In this document: positions 45,086 through 57,738 of the stretch, piece after piece
How positions within the stretch are numbered: position 1 is the first letter of the stretch
Layout: each line of letters begins with the position of its first letter
Assembly (NCBI GenBank): GCA_029959085.1
Contig: JARWIR010000007.1
Span: forward strand, 42,645,137 to 42,709,136
Source: Nemophila menziesii
Taxonomy: Eukaryota > Streptophyta > Magnoliopsida > Boraginales > Hydrophyllaceae
Length of the DNA: 64,000 nucleotides
Direction: 5' to 3'
Made by a program: the position numbers and the translations under genes
The notes under the pieces: generated by a model
Told to the model about the DNA's origin: nothing
The model's input: the letters and a program-made list of their open reading frames with translations, nothing else
Database searches by the model: none

Positions 45086-46340
45086 CATCTTGAAGGGTAT
45101 TAGCCACCTTGCAAGCCTTGAGTACCGCAACAGCTTCCCCTTTCAAAAGTTGTGCTACACCAGATTATATCTCCTCCATAAAAGAATGTGGTGTTGTCCT
45201 CATATTTCCTAATAATGGCAATACATGTAACAACATTTTCCCCTTCAAAGGGCGTGTCACAAAAGATGTTCAAAAAGGATGGGTGTGTATTTTGTATGTA
45301 GTTCTAAGATTGTCACCTGTTTGGTGTTAAGTGCTCCCCTATGAACTTTCCCAATTGTCTCCAAATGATTCTCTCATCAAATTACCAATTATGATAAGGA
45401 TGGATGTAGCATTCCACTTGGTTCCTTCAAATAAACACCTAGCGATCCAAATATTCTAAATTGTGATAAAAAAATATAAGCAGTGTAAATTCTCCCATCT
45501 GAGCCATGCTTAATCCCATGTGAGATAGTGTTAACTAACCATTCTTCGAAAGTACCATCCTTAAAAGGACAAGTTCTTGCAAAAGCACTCGGACTGGTCC
45601 AAACTTTTCTTCTCAAAGGGTATTCCAAAAGGACATGCTTATTATTTTCCAATACATGGTTGCAACATTGGCACTGGGAGAAGGCATATTTCCTCTTAAA
45701 GAGGGATGTTCCATTTGGGATTACATTATTTCAGCATCTCTAGATAAAAAGTCAAATCTTAGTCGGGAATTTTGCATGTTAAACCGTCTTCCAAACTAAA
45801 GGATTCTTAGCCAACCCAGAGGACGAAGATTTATCCGATCTTTTGTCTTTCATGATACTTAGTTTTAATGTTATACAACCCACTAGTTGTGTGAGGCCGG
45901 AGGATTTATCTGTATTTTCCAAATCATGGAGGGGAATCTTGACGATATGATTAGCTTCCACCTTATGAAACATATATATATATATATATAAGTGGAACGT
46001 TCCAACCGTTCTTGCACAAGAGTGATATCACTGACCCAATTGACATTAGAGTTGATATGAATCTTCACAGTATTTGGTGATGACTTCCCAAAAAAGGAGA
46101 TTTTCACCTTTATCTGGTTGACGAAAAATAGGGATTCACTGGAGATCAATTAATGAGTTAATTGGGGACAGTCCTTGGTCTATTAAAGACCTTTGATATT
46201 TCATTTCCTACTTTCAAGGTTGGTTAGATCCACCAGTGCTTCAGTCATGAGGTAGAAGAGAAAATGGGAGATGGGTCTCATTGGTGGATACCATTTGATG
46301 AGATAACATTAGCAACCAATTCACCACTGTTAAAACTTTA
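45084..46340 (-). mobile_element. Degenerate LINE 2 fragment, opposite strand
   Basis: On the minus strand: an RT remnant near 46,290-46,150 (ISHFLFYLMTEALV, with SSESLFF where FADD-SLFF is expected); the zf-RVT region about 45,790-45,560 (PLVWKTV, NNVIPNGTSLFKRK, NNKHVLLEYPLRRKVW); the linker with EEWLVNTISHG; and the start of RNase H ending near 45,100 (LLKGEAVAVLKACKVA). It stops at about 45,084, where LINE 1 ends on the other strand. A (TA)n tract at 45,971-45,990 interrupts it. It is degraded throughout. Confidence 0.75.
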
Positions 46341-46579
46341 GTAACTGGATGAAAATATATTGGAAAATCCAACTACTACATATTTAATGAAAACTAAGAT
46401 TCTTAAGTACCTGAATCTAAAACTCTCATCTATCACGCTTGTATGCTTTATCCTTATCAAGTTTAACTACCGAGTAGTGACCATTGGGACACCTTGACTG
46501 GCTCTTATTTACAATCAACCTTAAAGGATTCAACATGATATCTAAAGCACCATCACGGTTTAAAGTACAAGTGATCCTA

Positions 46580-46830
46580 GAGGCTTATATTTAAATGACT
46601 TATCAAGGGAAGATAGTATGACACAAATTATTAGAGATAAACAACTCATGAAGTGATGATGATATAGCCTAGATGCTTAAAGATATATAACTCATCTAGG
46701 ATTTATTATATAACCTAAAGGCTAAAAGATAAATTACTTAAAGTGTTAGAGTATATGACCTAAATATTTATAGATTATAGACTCATCAAGGGTCAAATGT
46801 ATGACATATAGGCTTAAATATAAACAATTC
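46580..46830. repeat. Degenerate tandem repeat, about 60-bp units
   Basis: Four or five imperfect units containing the words ATAGCCTAGATGCTTAAAGA, AACTCATCAAGGGT and GTATGAC (near 46,582, 46,665, 46,722, 46,765 and 46,805). No coding signal. Confidence 0.6.
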
Positions 46831-47620
46831 TCTTAGTTGGAACTTCACAGAATTAATTTTCTATGTAGCACATTATTGCATTGTTCTTGATATCTTATTA
46901 AGAGTCATGATGTGTGGAAAATAAATAACAAGACACGTATGCATATCAATACTACTATCGACTACTTCAACTAATAACTTCTAGGTCACCAGAAGAGGGA
47001 CGAGGTTTAGGCCACATTCCCAACACATACACACACCTAATTGTTAGTAAACTATCATAGACGATCTACATCACTATTATACACCATCTAATCCTAACTA
47101 AACATGTATCTCATTACTAACATGTACATACATCCTAATTATGGGTCATCTATATACCTACGATAACCACTCTATGAAGTAATGTAAGTATACCTTACAC
47201 AATATAAATATACATATTACTTATTCTCTCAAGGCATCCATGAGGGTCCTTATGTATTGCCACCTCCAACTTGAGTTTTAGTACCATCACGAGTATTCTC
47301 TTTTGGTGTCCTTATATTTATGTTCATCTCGTAGGATCTCCAAATAATCAAAGAAAACTCCCAAACTACTCAATCAAGGTTACTCTCTCAATCTTGTCTT
47401 GCATATTACATTTTGCACCATCAATAAAGCACGTATATTTTCAAACCTATGTACATGCAATTTTGGGCTAGATTTCATATATATGTGGGGCTTGAAATTC
47501 TAAATAGATCACCAAAACTCAAAGATTCAAAATAAAGGATTGTTGATGAGATCCACTTTCAAAACACGTACAACAATGTCTTTCAATTTAAAAAATATCA
47601 CACCCAAACACTATAGAATA
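46831..47620. other. Intergenic, no feature
   Basis: AT-rich with some CA-rich stretches. A 66-codon open frame at 47,271-47,471 has no recognisable relative. Nothing supported. Confidence 0.4.
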
Positions 47621-47628
47621 ATATATCA

Positions 47629-47899
47629 CTCTCTCTGTCCAAATTTATTTGTCTTCCTTTTTGGTACAAATGGATTAAAATAAATATATACTGCCCGATA
47701 TTTACAAAAATATCCCTATTTAAAAGATAAAGGTTGGAATTACAATACATATTTATTAAAAATATAAATATATATCTATCAAAATAATGATAATATTAAA
47801 AAAAAATAAGTAAGAAAAGATGTCTTAGTTATAAAATAAGAAATAATATTGGACACCTTCTTTAAAAAAGCGAGACAAATAAAGTTGGACATAGCTCTA
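47629..47899. mobile_element. Stowaway/mariner-like MITE
   Basis: The ends are inverted: CTCTCTCTGTCCAAATTTAT, then TTGTC, on the left, against the reverse complement of GACAAATAAAGTTGGACATA on the right. The interior is AT-rich with no coding potential. A TA target duplication could not be confirmed. Confidence 0.6.
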
Positions 47900-48121
47900 T
47901 TTTGTCTTAATAGTCTTACTTTAAACTTCATTTCCAATTATAGACTCAAATTTAATTGAGATTTTGACCCAACGGGTCTGGAAAATTCCTCCTAATTACC
48001 CAAAGTCCATAATATCCTCTCAGTCCTACAATATTCTTATTAGGTGCCAATTACATTTAAAAATAAATCTTAATTAAAATGTACTGTCTTCATACCCCAT
48101 TTATCCTAAATACCCAAAGAC

Positions 48122-48170
<49 letters not shown>
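48122..48170. repeat. Compound (CA)n(TA)n microsatellite
   Basis: About ten CA units followed by about fourteen TA units. An apparent 62-codon frame running through it is an artefact of the repeat. Confidence 0.95.
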
Positions 48171-48174
<4 letters not shown>

Positions 48175-48299
48175 CCTATTATAGCCATAAACCCTAAAAC
48201 CAAATACACAAACCTCTCTTTTTTGGAATACACTCAACCCCGCTTGCCCGAGTCCTCTAAAAAATGATGTTGGTGCAAAAAAAATCGGAGCTCGGTGTC

Positions 48300-49640
48300 T
48301 AGAGACTTAAATAACAATGATAAGAATGGTGGCAAACTTCAATGGCTTTGTGGTGATCCAGTTCTGTTCAACAATGATTTAAAGTTATGGTGGTTGTGGT
48401 ACGGCCAGACGGCGGTGGATTTAATGCCTAAGGTTTTGAGTCGTTGCTTACGGTGGCAGATCGAAGTTATGGTTTCCAAGGTTTAGAAAGAGCGTGGTTT
48501 GTGGTGAGGGTGGTGGATGAGTTGTGTTTGTGTGTGCGAATTATGGTATTGGTTAGACGAGCTTGTGTCTGAGTGGCGTCTGTGCTCGATCACGACAAGG
48601 TGGTAGTGGTCAAGCAAGCTCCTAGAAGTCAGGAGAGGAAAATAGTAGTAGCTTCGCGTTTCAGGTGGTGGAGACGTTACAAGTGGCGGAGAAGCTGAAA
48701 CTGTGTTTTAATTGACCCAATATATTGGTCAAGCGAGGTTGTGGTGGCCTTAATCTATTGGTTAGTGTGTAGCCATGTTGTTGATTGATGTGGAACAATG
48801 GTATCACACGGGGTGGTGGTGTAAGGGCTTCAAACAGAGATGCTGGTGTTGGGTTCCTTAGTAAAAAGTATTGAAAATACTTAATAACAAAAATACATCC
48901 CGTAAAATATACTGAACACTAAGATTTTTTGAGTAAGCTTAGAGATTTTTTAACTTATTGACCAAGTTCAGATAATTTATGAATCTGTCGGTTCAACGAG
49001 ACTTTTTGGCCCAATACTTCACACATTAAAGAACTTCTAGGCCTTGGGACTCTTTGAGCCAACCTCCGCGGGGGTGCAGGTGGTGGTGCACTGGTGGCGA
49101 TTGAGGGGTGAATAATGCCAATACTTAGCGAATTTCTAACCATATACTAGGCGATAATTTTGCTACTTTAGTTTTTAGTATGTGGATGGTCCGAGCTTAC
49201 TTCTGCGCACCACGACTAATCTCACGGAAAGTACATGGCTCCTAATATCTCCCCATGCTTGCTTTCTACTTGTTTTTTGTTTATATATAAGTTTTATTTT
49301 ATTTAAAAGTATTATAATATCTGGATACATGTAATTAATTTATGGTTTTTAATAAAAACACGATTTTCTTTTCAACTTATTAACGATTAAATCTATCTTC
49401 GAAATCTTTTAGATCCAAAATCCAATTAAATTTTAATTGGACACAAGTAAGGTAAATAAAATGAGGGAAAGGGTAGTGCTAAAAGATTTGGCTTGAAGTT
49501 TGAACATTTGAAATGGGACATTACTAAAACAAACGGTCAAAAAATTCAAAAAGGCTCAAATCCATAAGCGGGTCTTTAATTTTAACTCTATGGAGGGATA
49601 AATTAAAATAACTCCAAAATCCCTCCACTCTTTTCTTTCT
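48300..49640. other. Intergenic; G-rich GGTGGT stretch 48,330-48,870
   Basis: The plus strand at 48,330-48,870 is markedly G-rich with many GGTGGT or GGTGG words, unlike the surrounding AT-rich DNA. It resembles the reverse of Pro-rich or leader-like sequence, but no long frame or family match was found. A 62-codon minus-strand frame at 48,955-49,143 has a Pro/Arg-rich middle and no known relative. Possibly an old captured gene leader. Confidence 0.35.
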
Positions 49641-49674
49641 CTCTCCATTTTCGAATTTTGAAAATCTCAATTTC

Positions 49675-50398
49675 TCCCCACATTATATACCCGCGCCTAT
49701 CTACTCTTCTCCCCCCCCCCCATCTCATCCTCTCTTTCTCTCACTTTCACTCTCACACCAATAGTGTGTAAGAAGTTGGTGAACCAAAAAACATAAATCT
49801 GAAGATTCACCATTTTCAATCTCTCATTGTTCTAACATCGCCATAAGCTCCACTCAGATTCTTGATAGTAAGCTCGATTTCTCCGTTACCTCAACAATTA
49901 TATAGATATATACTTATATTGATATCTGCTAGTTACCCACATTTTATATTTATTTAATTTGCACTGAGTTGGTTAATTTCTCACGAATTGCTGAAATTTC
50001 CAGCTAAAATTTTAATTTTATATCAATTAATGTCTTGTTACTTAAAGTATTGCTTCGATTTGTTGAATACATGTTAAATCTATGAGATTTTATGTAGATT
50101 TGAATTCTTTTGTCTAGCAAATGTTCTGGGCATGTAAAATTATGCCTTGACAATTTTGATTGTAGCTGATTTATTACTAATTTACCTCGTTACCCATGTA
50201 AGTATAAGCTCAGATCTGCTAAACACATTCTATCTAGATTAAATTTGGATTGAATTACTTAATTTCTTTGTACTTTCTTAGCTTACCATCGTAAATAGAA
50301 TTGGGTTAGTTTGATACTCCTTTTCCGATTCACAACTTTATTGTATAGCATAAGGTACATCTATTCGATGTTAACATATTAGATCTGTGTATATGTAG
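49675..50398 (+). promoter_or_regulatory. Core promoter, 5'UTR exon and leader intron of the F-box gene
   Basis: A TATATA box at 49,684-49,689 is followed by a C-run and a CT-rich stretch (49,700-49,755), typical of plant core promoters and leaders. The first exon runs from about 49,715 to 49,867. A GTAAGC donor at 49,868 and an AG acceptor at 50,398 define a leader intron of about 530 bases that ends three bases before the ATG at 50,402. The transcription start is inferred. Confidence 0.6.
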
Positions 50399-50401
50399 GA
50401 A

Positions 50402-51814
50402 ATGGAAGTATTACCTGAAGCAATTGTGCAATACATTCTATCCCATATCAACAATGCAAAAGATGTAGCGTCTTTTAACTGTGTATCAAAAAGATGGCAA
50501 GATTCAACACCATATTTGACTGCTCTTTATTTCCCTCGAAACCTATTCGATAACATTTCAGGAGATCTTACTCCAGATACAATTGTCTTACACATGATTT
50601 CGAAATTAGTTCGATTAGAACAGCTTGTAGTGTATTGCCCTTTCACCACAGCTGGATTAGCTGCTTGGCTAGAAATATCTGGAAAATCCCTTCGTGTTCT
50701 TGAGCTTCGAATGGATAATATAAACGAAGTTCAAACTAATGCTGAGGTACCTACAAAGTTGGATTCTTTAAGAGCAGCTTGGAATTTAGAATGTTTAAAG
50801 CTATGGGGTGTTTTAATGATTCATCCACCTAAATGGGGTTCATTTGATAGACTTAAAACTCTTGAAATAGTTGGTGCTCGAATGGAAGATCCTGCTCTTG
50901 CTCATGCTCTTCAAGCTTGTCCTAATTTAACAAGCTTATCACTTCTTGGTTGTGAAGGATTGAAATATGTAGCTATTGCGTTACCTTATCTTGAGCAATG
51001 TAAGCTTGATTTTTACGGTTTGGGTAATTGTTCACTCTCTATAAACGCTCCGAAAATTCAGCTTCTAGAAGTACAAGGTTGTAGCTGGATTAGAGCTCGC
51101 GATACACTTTACCTTACAAATCTATCAATTTCCAACAATTCAGGTAATTTTTTAACATGGGTTTTGAATCAATCTTTTGATTGTTTAATATGATTAAAAA
51201 AAATTGAATCTTGAATTGTATAGGGAGAGTTTATATGGTGGAATTTGGGAAAATGGCTGCACTTGAGACTTTATCAATGAGAGGTGTACAATGGAGTTGG
51301 GATGCAATAAGTAAAATGCTTCAAATGGCTAATGAAGTTAAACATTTATTCATGAAAGTTGAATTTACTGGAGATTTTGAAGCTCTTTTGCCTTTTCCAG
51401 AGATTGATTTAGTTGATTTCTTCAATTCTCATCCAAAACTAATCACATTTGATATGCATGGTGCAATGTTTGCTGCTATTTGCCAAAAGAACAGCCTTAA
51501 GAATGTAAGTTTTTTTTTTTAAATTTTGTTAACTCAAAGATGGTTAGGTTAGGTTTATGAATTGATTGTATTTACAGGTGGATTCGAAGTTTTTGATTCC
51601 ATGTTTAGAGAAGATTGTGATAAGTGTGAGATCACCATTGAACGCTGAACAGAAGATTAGTACTTTGGAGTCGATAATGAGATACGCAAGGGATTTGAAG
51701 AAGATGACTATAAGGATTCTTCAAATGAAGAGTAGTCATAGCAGTGCAGATGATTTTTTTGAGGATATTTGCAGATTCCAATACATTAATCGCAGGATTG
51801 TTTCGATTGAGTGA
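50402..51814 (+). CDS. F-box/LRR protein, three coding exons
   Basis: Exons 50,402-51,143, 51,224-51,504 and 51,578-51,814, GT..AG introns of 80 and 73 bases with consistent phase, give 419 residues. Residues 1-45 form the F-box (LPEAIVQYILSHINNAKDVA, then CVSKRWQDS), which docks SCF ubiquitin ligases through SKP1. The remainder is a ribonuclease-inhibitor-like series of leucine-rich repeats (for example LRVLELRMDNI, LECLKLWGV, LKTLEIVGARM, LTSLSLLGCEGL), ending with an F-box/LRR-typical C-terminal repeat (CLEKIVISVRSPL). By family, the LRRs select substrates for ubiquitination; the substrate is unknown. The start is well placed just after the leader intron. There are no internal stops and length is normal for the family. 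It looks intact and is the most gene-like locus here. Confidence 0.93.
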
Positions 51815-52822
51815 GTGAGTGAGTGATAAATCGGAGGAATTTTCTAGAATTTTTTTCTGTCGGAAATCTTTGTTTTTGTTACAATTTCTGACCTTATTGT
51901 TGGACGTATGCATAAATGATTTGATCTTTTGACAAACTCATTGTAACTCTTTTGATATTTACTTTGGTGAAATCACATTTTAATGTCAATTGTATTGAGA
52001 CAAGCTAATTTTGAGTTCAACTGTAGTTTATACTCTGTTTTTATTATCAGTAGTGTCTCAAAGTAACTCTAATGATTCACTTTTTAGAAACAACTAAACA
52101 AAGAAGAAAGATTCTGTCAGCAAAATTGCATATGTTTCCAAGGATTTTTTGATAAAAAAAATATTTGTACAATAAACTTTTGGAATATTTATATGCATAT
52201 TTTGTAATGTTTTTAGTGCAATGATTATTAAAATGAAAAGAATGTAAAATTTTCATATCGAAATTTTTATAGACGACGAGGACTACACACAAAAGGGAAA
52301 TAAATTTTACAATCACAAAACTAGGCTTAAAATGAGATGGCTCCATATCATGTTGGAAATCATCACCAAAGCTATGGCACCTTCACTTCACAAATAGAGT
52401 CAAGGTTGTGAAAAACAACCCAGTGAATGAAATACCCAAGTACCACTGGAAATTTTCAGTCGCGACAATTATCCATCACATTCGACATCCAAAACCAATA
52501 CTAATAATAAGAACAATCGTTGTTAACTATCAAACAAACCTCCCACTATCAAATTAGGTTTTGACCCAGATAAAATGAGACAAGGATTCCCGAAAACTTT
52601 GCCTTCGACCAACCCACACAACTAGAACACAACACGGAAGAAATCCAACAAAAACCCAAACTCCGTAGCCCCTCGTTGCTTACCGACAAACACACAATCA
52701 GTAAGGCGTCATTGCATCCAAGTTCAAGTTTTGTAGAAAGTTAGTCAGAGTCGCATTGTTGGTTCCTTAGATCTTCCGTGTGAATCCACAGAACCTTCTC
52801 TTAAACAAGCTCACATGCATAT
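51815..52822. other. 3'UTR and intergenic region
   Basis: Downstream of the F-box gene, T-rich sequence to about 52,050 is likely 3'UTR and terminator. Beyond it, no gene, RNA or repeat is recognisable. Confidence 0.4.
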
Positions 52823-53324
52823 AGGGTTGTAAACAAACCGAGTCGAATACTAGATGTGCAAACTTGTTTGTTAAGATATTTGAGTCGGTTCGAGCCAAGC
52901 GCAAATTTAAACGAGTCGGTTGTATAACTTATCGAACGAGATTTTTTTCAATCCGAACTTGAAATATTCATGAACAATTTGTCTTTATGTTTGAAGCAAA
53001 ACTTTCATGAACGATTAACATTAAATAGAGTGTGTGGTATGAAATATGAAATGATATATTAATGAAAAATTTAAAGTCTAAAGAAATAAAAAAAAAATCA
53101 AGTTAATATATTAGATTTCATAATGTGTTTATTGATATATGAAACATTATTTTACATATCATAAAATATAAACAAGTAGTCAACAAACGTTTCGAAGTCG
53201 TTTTTTGACAAACAAGTTTGAACAGACCTTTTTCTTTGTTTTGTATAAACAAACGAGTTCGAACGAGTTTTTTCCAGGGTCGAGTTCGAGCTGCTCGTGA
53301 ACTGGCTGATTAGTTTACAACGCT
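52823..53324. mobile_element. hAT-like MITE, about 500 bp
   Basis: Ends are inverted: AGGGTTGTAAACAAACCGAG on the left, and the reverse complement AGCGTTGTAAACTAATCAGC on the right. The repeat continues inward imperfectly with GAGTTCGAAC-like words near both ends (the 'gagtcggttcgagcc' and 'cgagttcgagctgctcg' segments). No transposase is encoded. A target duplication was not clear. Confidence 0.6.
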
Positions 53325-54185
53325 AAAGCATAATACACCAAAAACACCTTAATCTAGTACATTGGTTGTAATCGGTGATAAGGTAAAAAAAAGAATTTCC
53401 TCCACATGTGTGATATAAAGATAGAAACTTATTCACGTCTATCGGGAACTACAACTGTCACTTACACAAAGCAAAGACGTGTCCTAGCACCACTTGAGAG
53501 CAAGAATCCAAAAACACTATGATGCTCAAGTCAGTTTGTATTTAAGATTGAGTCTCAAACTGAATCTAGTGAATATGAACTATAAGAAATCTAAATCGAA
53601 GTGTAAAAAATAGATTTCGAATGAATCATTTATTTTAGTGATCATAAGGTTACTAACCTATGTAGCCAAACTATTGTCCTTACCAAAACAATTTATAGAT
53701 AAACATGGAAAGGAACACATTATGACCATTTGTAGTTGATCTTAGGTAACTTCTTTCTAGGCAGAACAACATTGATTTATGGCCATTATAATTTTCATTA
53801 TGAATAGATACTTACCTAAACTGTTAACTCGCTTACACAATCTCGATTTTGTGGAGTACATGTGGGGCAATGTTATATAAATTGATTGTTTGAGGGGTCG
53901 ATACGATCCAAATTCATAACATAACAAAGATCAAAAGACATTTAGGTGTTGAGGACATCAAAGAGAATATGGAGATGAGAACTGAGATAGCAACAAGAAA
54001 TATGAAAAAAAAAAGTCTCTTAAAAAAAGAGAATTTTATTATTCTCCACGTTTCTTGGGAAAATGATGTTTGAAGTAAAAATAATATTTACAGTCTTTCA
54101 CACAATCGCGACATGATCATATCTAACGGGAAGATGTGGAAATCCTATGGTTGAATGGTCTTCATTTTCAAAGAAATGGGAAGAC
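53325..54185. other. Intergenic, AT-rich
   Basis: No gene or repeat recognised. Confidence 0.4.
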
Positions 54186-54380
54186 ATGGGTATTGCATTT
54201 GTCGTAATTAATAGAAAATGATTCATTATACATGATGAAGTCAAACAGATAAGAGCTAAATTAGATGGCGAAGGGGAAGTATGGACCCTTATGAATGCAA
54301 TGAAAGTGGCAACAGAGAAAAACCTACTGACTATTCATTTTACTCTGATAATCTTGAAATCGTTTAAGGTATTTGTAATC
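54186..54380 (+). pseudogene. RNase H relic of a LINE-like element
   Basis: The translation MGIAFVVINRK, then WTLMNAMKVATEKNLLTIHF, then after a one-base frameshift SDNLEIV, follows the RNase H order: first strand, the Glu-containing helix, then the strand carrying the second Asp. Stops interrupt it. Flanking reverse transcriptase was not found. Confidence 0.5.
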
Positions 54381-55924
54381 TATCATGTACTAAGTGGAGT
54401 GTTTAACATATTATTCATGATATCCATCGCTAGATCATGAAATTTCTAACATGGAAAGACTCTCAGATGAATATATCATTCTATGGAATAATCGATTTCC
54501 TCGCAAAATGTATCTTCTTGGAATGATAAATCTTTTCCTCGTAACTTTACTTTCTACCGATCGGTATAAAACATATTCATGATTACATAGTTTTGATCCT
54601 TTAAATTTGAAATCTCTGAGTAAAACTTTAAATTGGATCCTTTATGTTATTTTAAATAAATTTACAAAAAATGTGAAAGGAATGTTATTTATTTGAGGTT
54701 TGAAATTATATATAAAAAATAAAATTAGTAGCGAGACTAGAAAGTTTGAGTTTAAAAGGTTTAATATCTATAAAGGTTTGAGAACTATTCAATTGTTATT
54801 TTTCTTACCATTTTGATTCTTTCTATTTATAAAGATAACATGAGTATTTTTAAACGACTCCTTAACATAACATTTTGTTATAATCTGAAATAAAAATTAG
54901 ATATATTCCAAATTTACAATTTATATAAAAATAATATAAAATTATAGAATTTCATGGTAATTTTACTTATATATCATTTTTTAAATCATTATACATATAA
55001 CCTATATTAAAAATAAGAATAATAATAAATATTATATTTATAACAAATAAATACTATCATCAATATATTCAAGATTTTGTTTCATTAATATAATTATAAT
55101 ATATATAAAAAAATTCATAACCTTGTTTAATATTATTCATACAGAAAAAATCATTTGAACCTGGTACTTAATTTTATTATAATAATTTTTTATGCTTCAA
55201 ATAAATATTTTTTATTTATACTTCTAAAATTAAATATATAGAAAATATTCCATTGTCCCTTTAACTTTGGGTCGACTGACAGATCACCCCTTAATTTTAG
55301 AAATTATGTCTACTTACCCTTTGAACTTCATTTTCGTGACACGAACCCCCTTTTTTAACAGTTTTGACGATTTTAGCCATTAAGTTACTGTTCATTATTA
55401 TTTAATTGATTTTTTAATTATTTTACATCGTAAAAAATAAAATAATAAAAAATATATACAACCTTGAAAAAACTAAAATTATTGTAAAATTAAAGCTAAG
55501 AAGATATATATACATATATATATATATATAAAAGCTTGTACTAAATTCGTATAAATTCTAATCTATTACAAAATGATATTAATATCGAACTATATATTGA
55601 AAAGCGTAAGTTGCTACACAACTACTAGTTTAAGCTGATGCGAGACTCAAACAGCTGTGCAGTTGCATTACAAGTCATTTATAAATGTTTCTACTTTATC
55701 GGGGATGTTTTTGGTGTATTCCACTTAATATATAATATTTATTAACTACCCTTGGATATCACAATAAAGTTTGAAGTGAGAGATATATGATATATTGGTT
55801 GCCTCATTAAATCCTTACCAAGGAAAAACCCAGTGGTAAAAAACCATGGTAAAGGAAAAAGAGTACAACACGCAAATACCTTCTCCCACTCATTATGACA
55901 TTAAGTCTTTCCGATGACGTATTC
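54381..55924. other. AT-rich intergenic with repeat fragments
   Basis: Very AT-rich from 54,640 to 55,230. The stretch 55,248-55,390 ('ccctttaactttgggt', 'gtgacacgaaccccc') is of the same style as the terminal repeats of the MULE at 18,682 and may be a fragment of a related element. At 55,800-55,875 the words CCTTACCAAGGAAAAACCCA and 'ggaaaaagagtacaacacg' resemble a sequence commonly found in plant retroelements. No gene seen. Confidence 0.4.
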
Positions 55925-57714
55925 TGATGTCTCCCGATTTGTTCTAATTATTAGCCCCTTGGAGACATCCTTTTAGGTGAATAAATAACTGATTTGATAG
56001 ACTTTTAGGCTTATTTGATCATATTGCACTTTCTCCCCTTGGAAATTAACTATTTGCAGAATCTGAGCTTTTGTGCGTAAATTTGACTATTTTTAATGCA
56101 AAGTTAATAGGTTCTTGAATCTCATGAAAGACCAATCCAAGGAGAAAAAGTGAGAATAAAGTCTTAGTGTATTTTAGAGTGTTAGGAAATGATTTCTAGT
56201 CGAGTTTCTATTTTTAGAGTACACTTTCCTATTTCGGTTTCTTGATTTATTGATTTATTCTTTTTAAGCATATGCGGTTTAATTATTTATTTAATGTGAA
56301 GCTTTAAAAGATAAATGGTAATTACTTAGAGACCAAGTCAAGATAAAGATGAAAGGAAAGAAGATTTACATGGAAACAAGAAGATTTAGGAAAGATTTAT
56401 TCAAAGGAGGAAAAGCTAAAGCTGACTTTTGAAATCTGAAAATCCAGCCATGTTTTAGAGATTAAATCATAATAAAAGATTGGCTAGGATTCTAGACGAG
56501 TGGTCTGCACCAATAGAAAGCTCTTTCCAAGACAAGCAGTTTCATATATTGGAACTTCTCAAACGGATAAGTATTGAAAAAGATATGACCAATCAAATCA
56601 GCAGAATCTTATCTTTTAGAGCTACGAATTTGAGAGTCCTTGACTTGTCTTCCACTCCAAGTAAATTCGACCTAGAGGCTCCTAACACCTATAAATACAC
56701 CTCTTAGCCTCCTCTTTGACACACACTTCATATCATTATCAAAGAGGCTTAAGGATTCGAGTCAGAGCAAGCAGGAAGGAAGAAAGCTAGAGCTGGAGAC
56801 TGTCTATATCTCCAATTCAAGCCAAACCCAACCTCTTCATTAGGTTTATTTATTTTCTTTCTGTAAAACATTATGTCTTTTAATTTATTTGTTTTAGTTT
56901 TATTTTCCATTATGAGCTAAACTTCTTAAGTGCTTGAGAATCGCTGTAAGGGTTGAACCTTAATTTATTTAATTGATGCTTTCTGATTTGGGATTTTTAT
57001 AATTTAATTCAAATTGAGTAATTTAGTATTGTTTGTTATTGTAAGTTAATCTCACTATATTTAATTTGGCCAATTAGACATAGGTTTGAGTAATTAAGCT
57101 ATTCCAATTAGTGGCGATTGGATCATCTTGACGGGGGGTTTAATTACTGACATAGGTAATGAACGTAAGATAGAAATTATTGATCCTGACGGACTTAGTT
57201 AATCTTATAGCCAATTGGGTAGAGAACCTGACATTCGAAGGTGGATTGTGATCGCCCTGACGGGGTTTGTAACACCTGAGAATAGCTCCTAAGTCCACCC
57301 TGACGGGGGTTAGGAGAATCTAGAATCCCGACTATTACTAGTTACTAGTTTGTCCCTTAGAAGAAGCATTGATTAAGTTTATTTTGGTGAAACCTAGCGT
57401 GACTCAAGTACTACTCTCTCATCTTTTAGTCTCTTCATATTTAATTTCTTGCACTAGTTTAATTTTAGTCTAATATTTACTTTATTTGCACTTTAGCCCG
57501 TTAATCAAAAATCAAATAAAAATCTATTTTCTTTACTTTTAATTTTTCATTCAAGCAACTAGTTCCATTTATTTGCATAACACTTTGAATCATACCTAAT
57601 CCGTCCCTGAGATCGAAATCCCGTTTACCGGATATTACTTGGACGACCCGTACACTTGTGGTACGTGTCTTGCCTTTTTAGGTGTGTTTATTTAGAACAC
57701 ACTAGGAGACACCA
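55925..57714 (+). mobile_element. 5' LTR of Athila-type Ty3 element
   Basis: A 1,790-base LTR starting TGATGTCTCC and ending GGAGACACCA, followed after six bases by the primer-binding site. A TATAAATA box at 56,690 should start the element transcript near 56,720, giving a long R-U5 of about 1 kb. Four CCTGACGG-like words lie at 57,127, 57,186, 57,256 and 57,299. A 75-codon frame at 56,480-56,707 inside U3 is not a gene. The first 359 bases differ from the 3' LTR at only four positions. Confidence 0.93.
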
Positions 57715-57720
57715 AGTTTT

Positions 57721-57738
57721 TGGCGCCGCTGCCAGGGA
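57721..57738 (+). promoter_or_regulatory. Primer-binding site, tRNA-Asp type
   Basis: TGGCGCCGCTGCCAGGGA is largely complementary to the 3' end of plant tRNA-Asp (which ends ..CGGCGCCA), the primer of Athila elements. It follows the LTR end with a six-base gap. Confidence 0.88.

Noticed and set aside
56480..56707. 75-codon open frame in the 5' LTR
   Set aside because: Lies upstream of and across the LTR TATA box in U3, with no known protein family; an LTR-internal chance frame.
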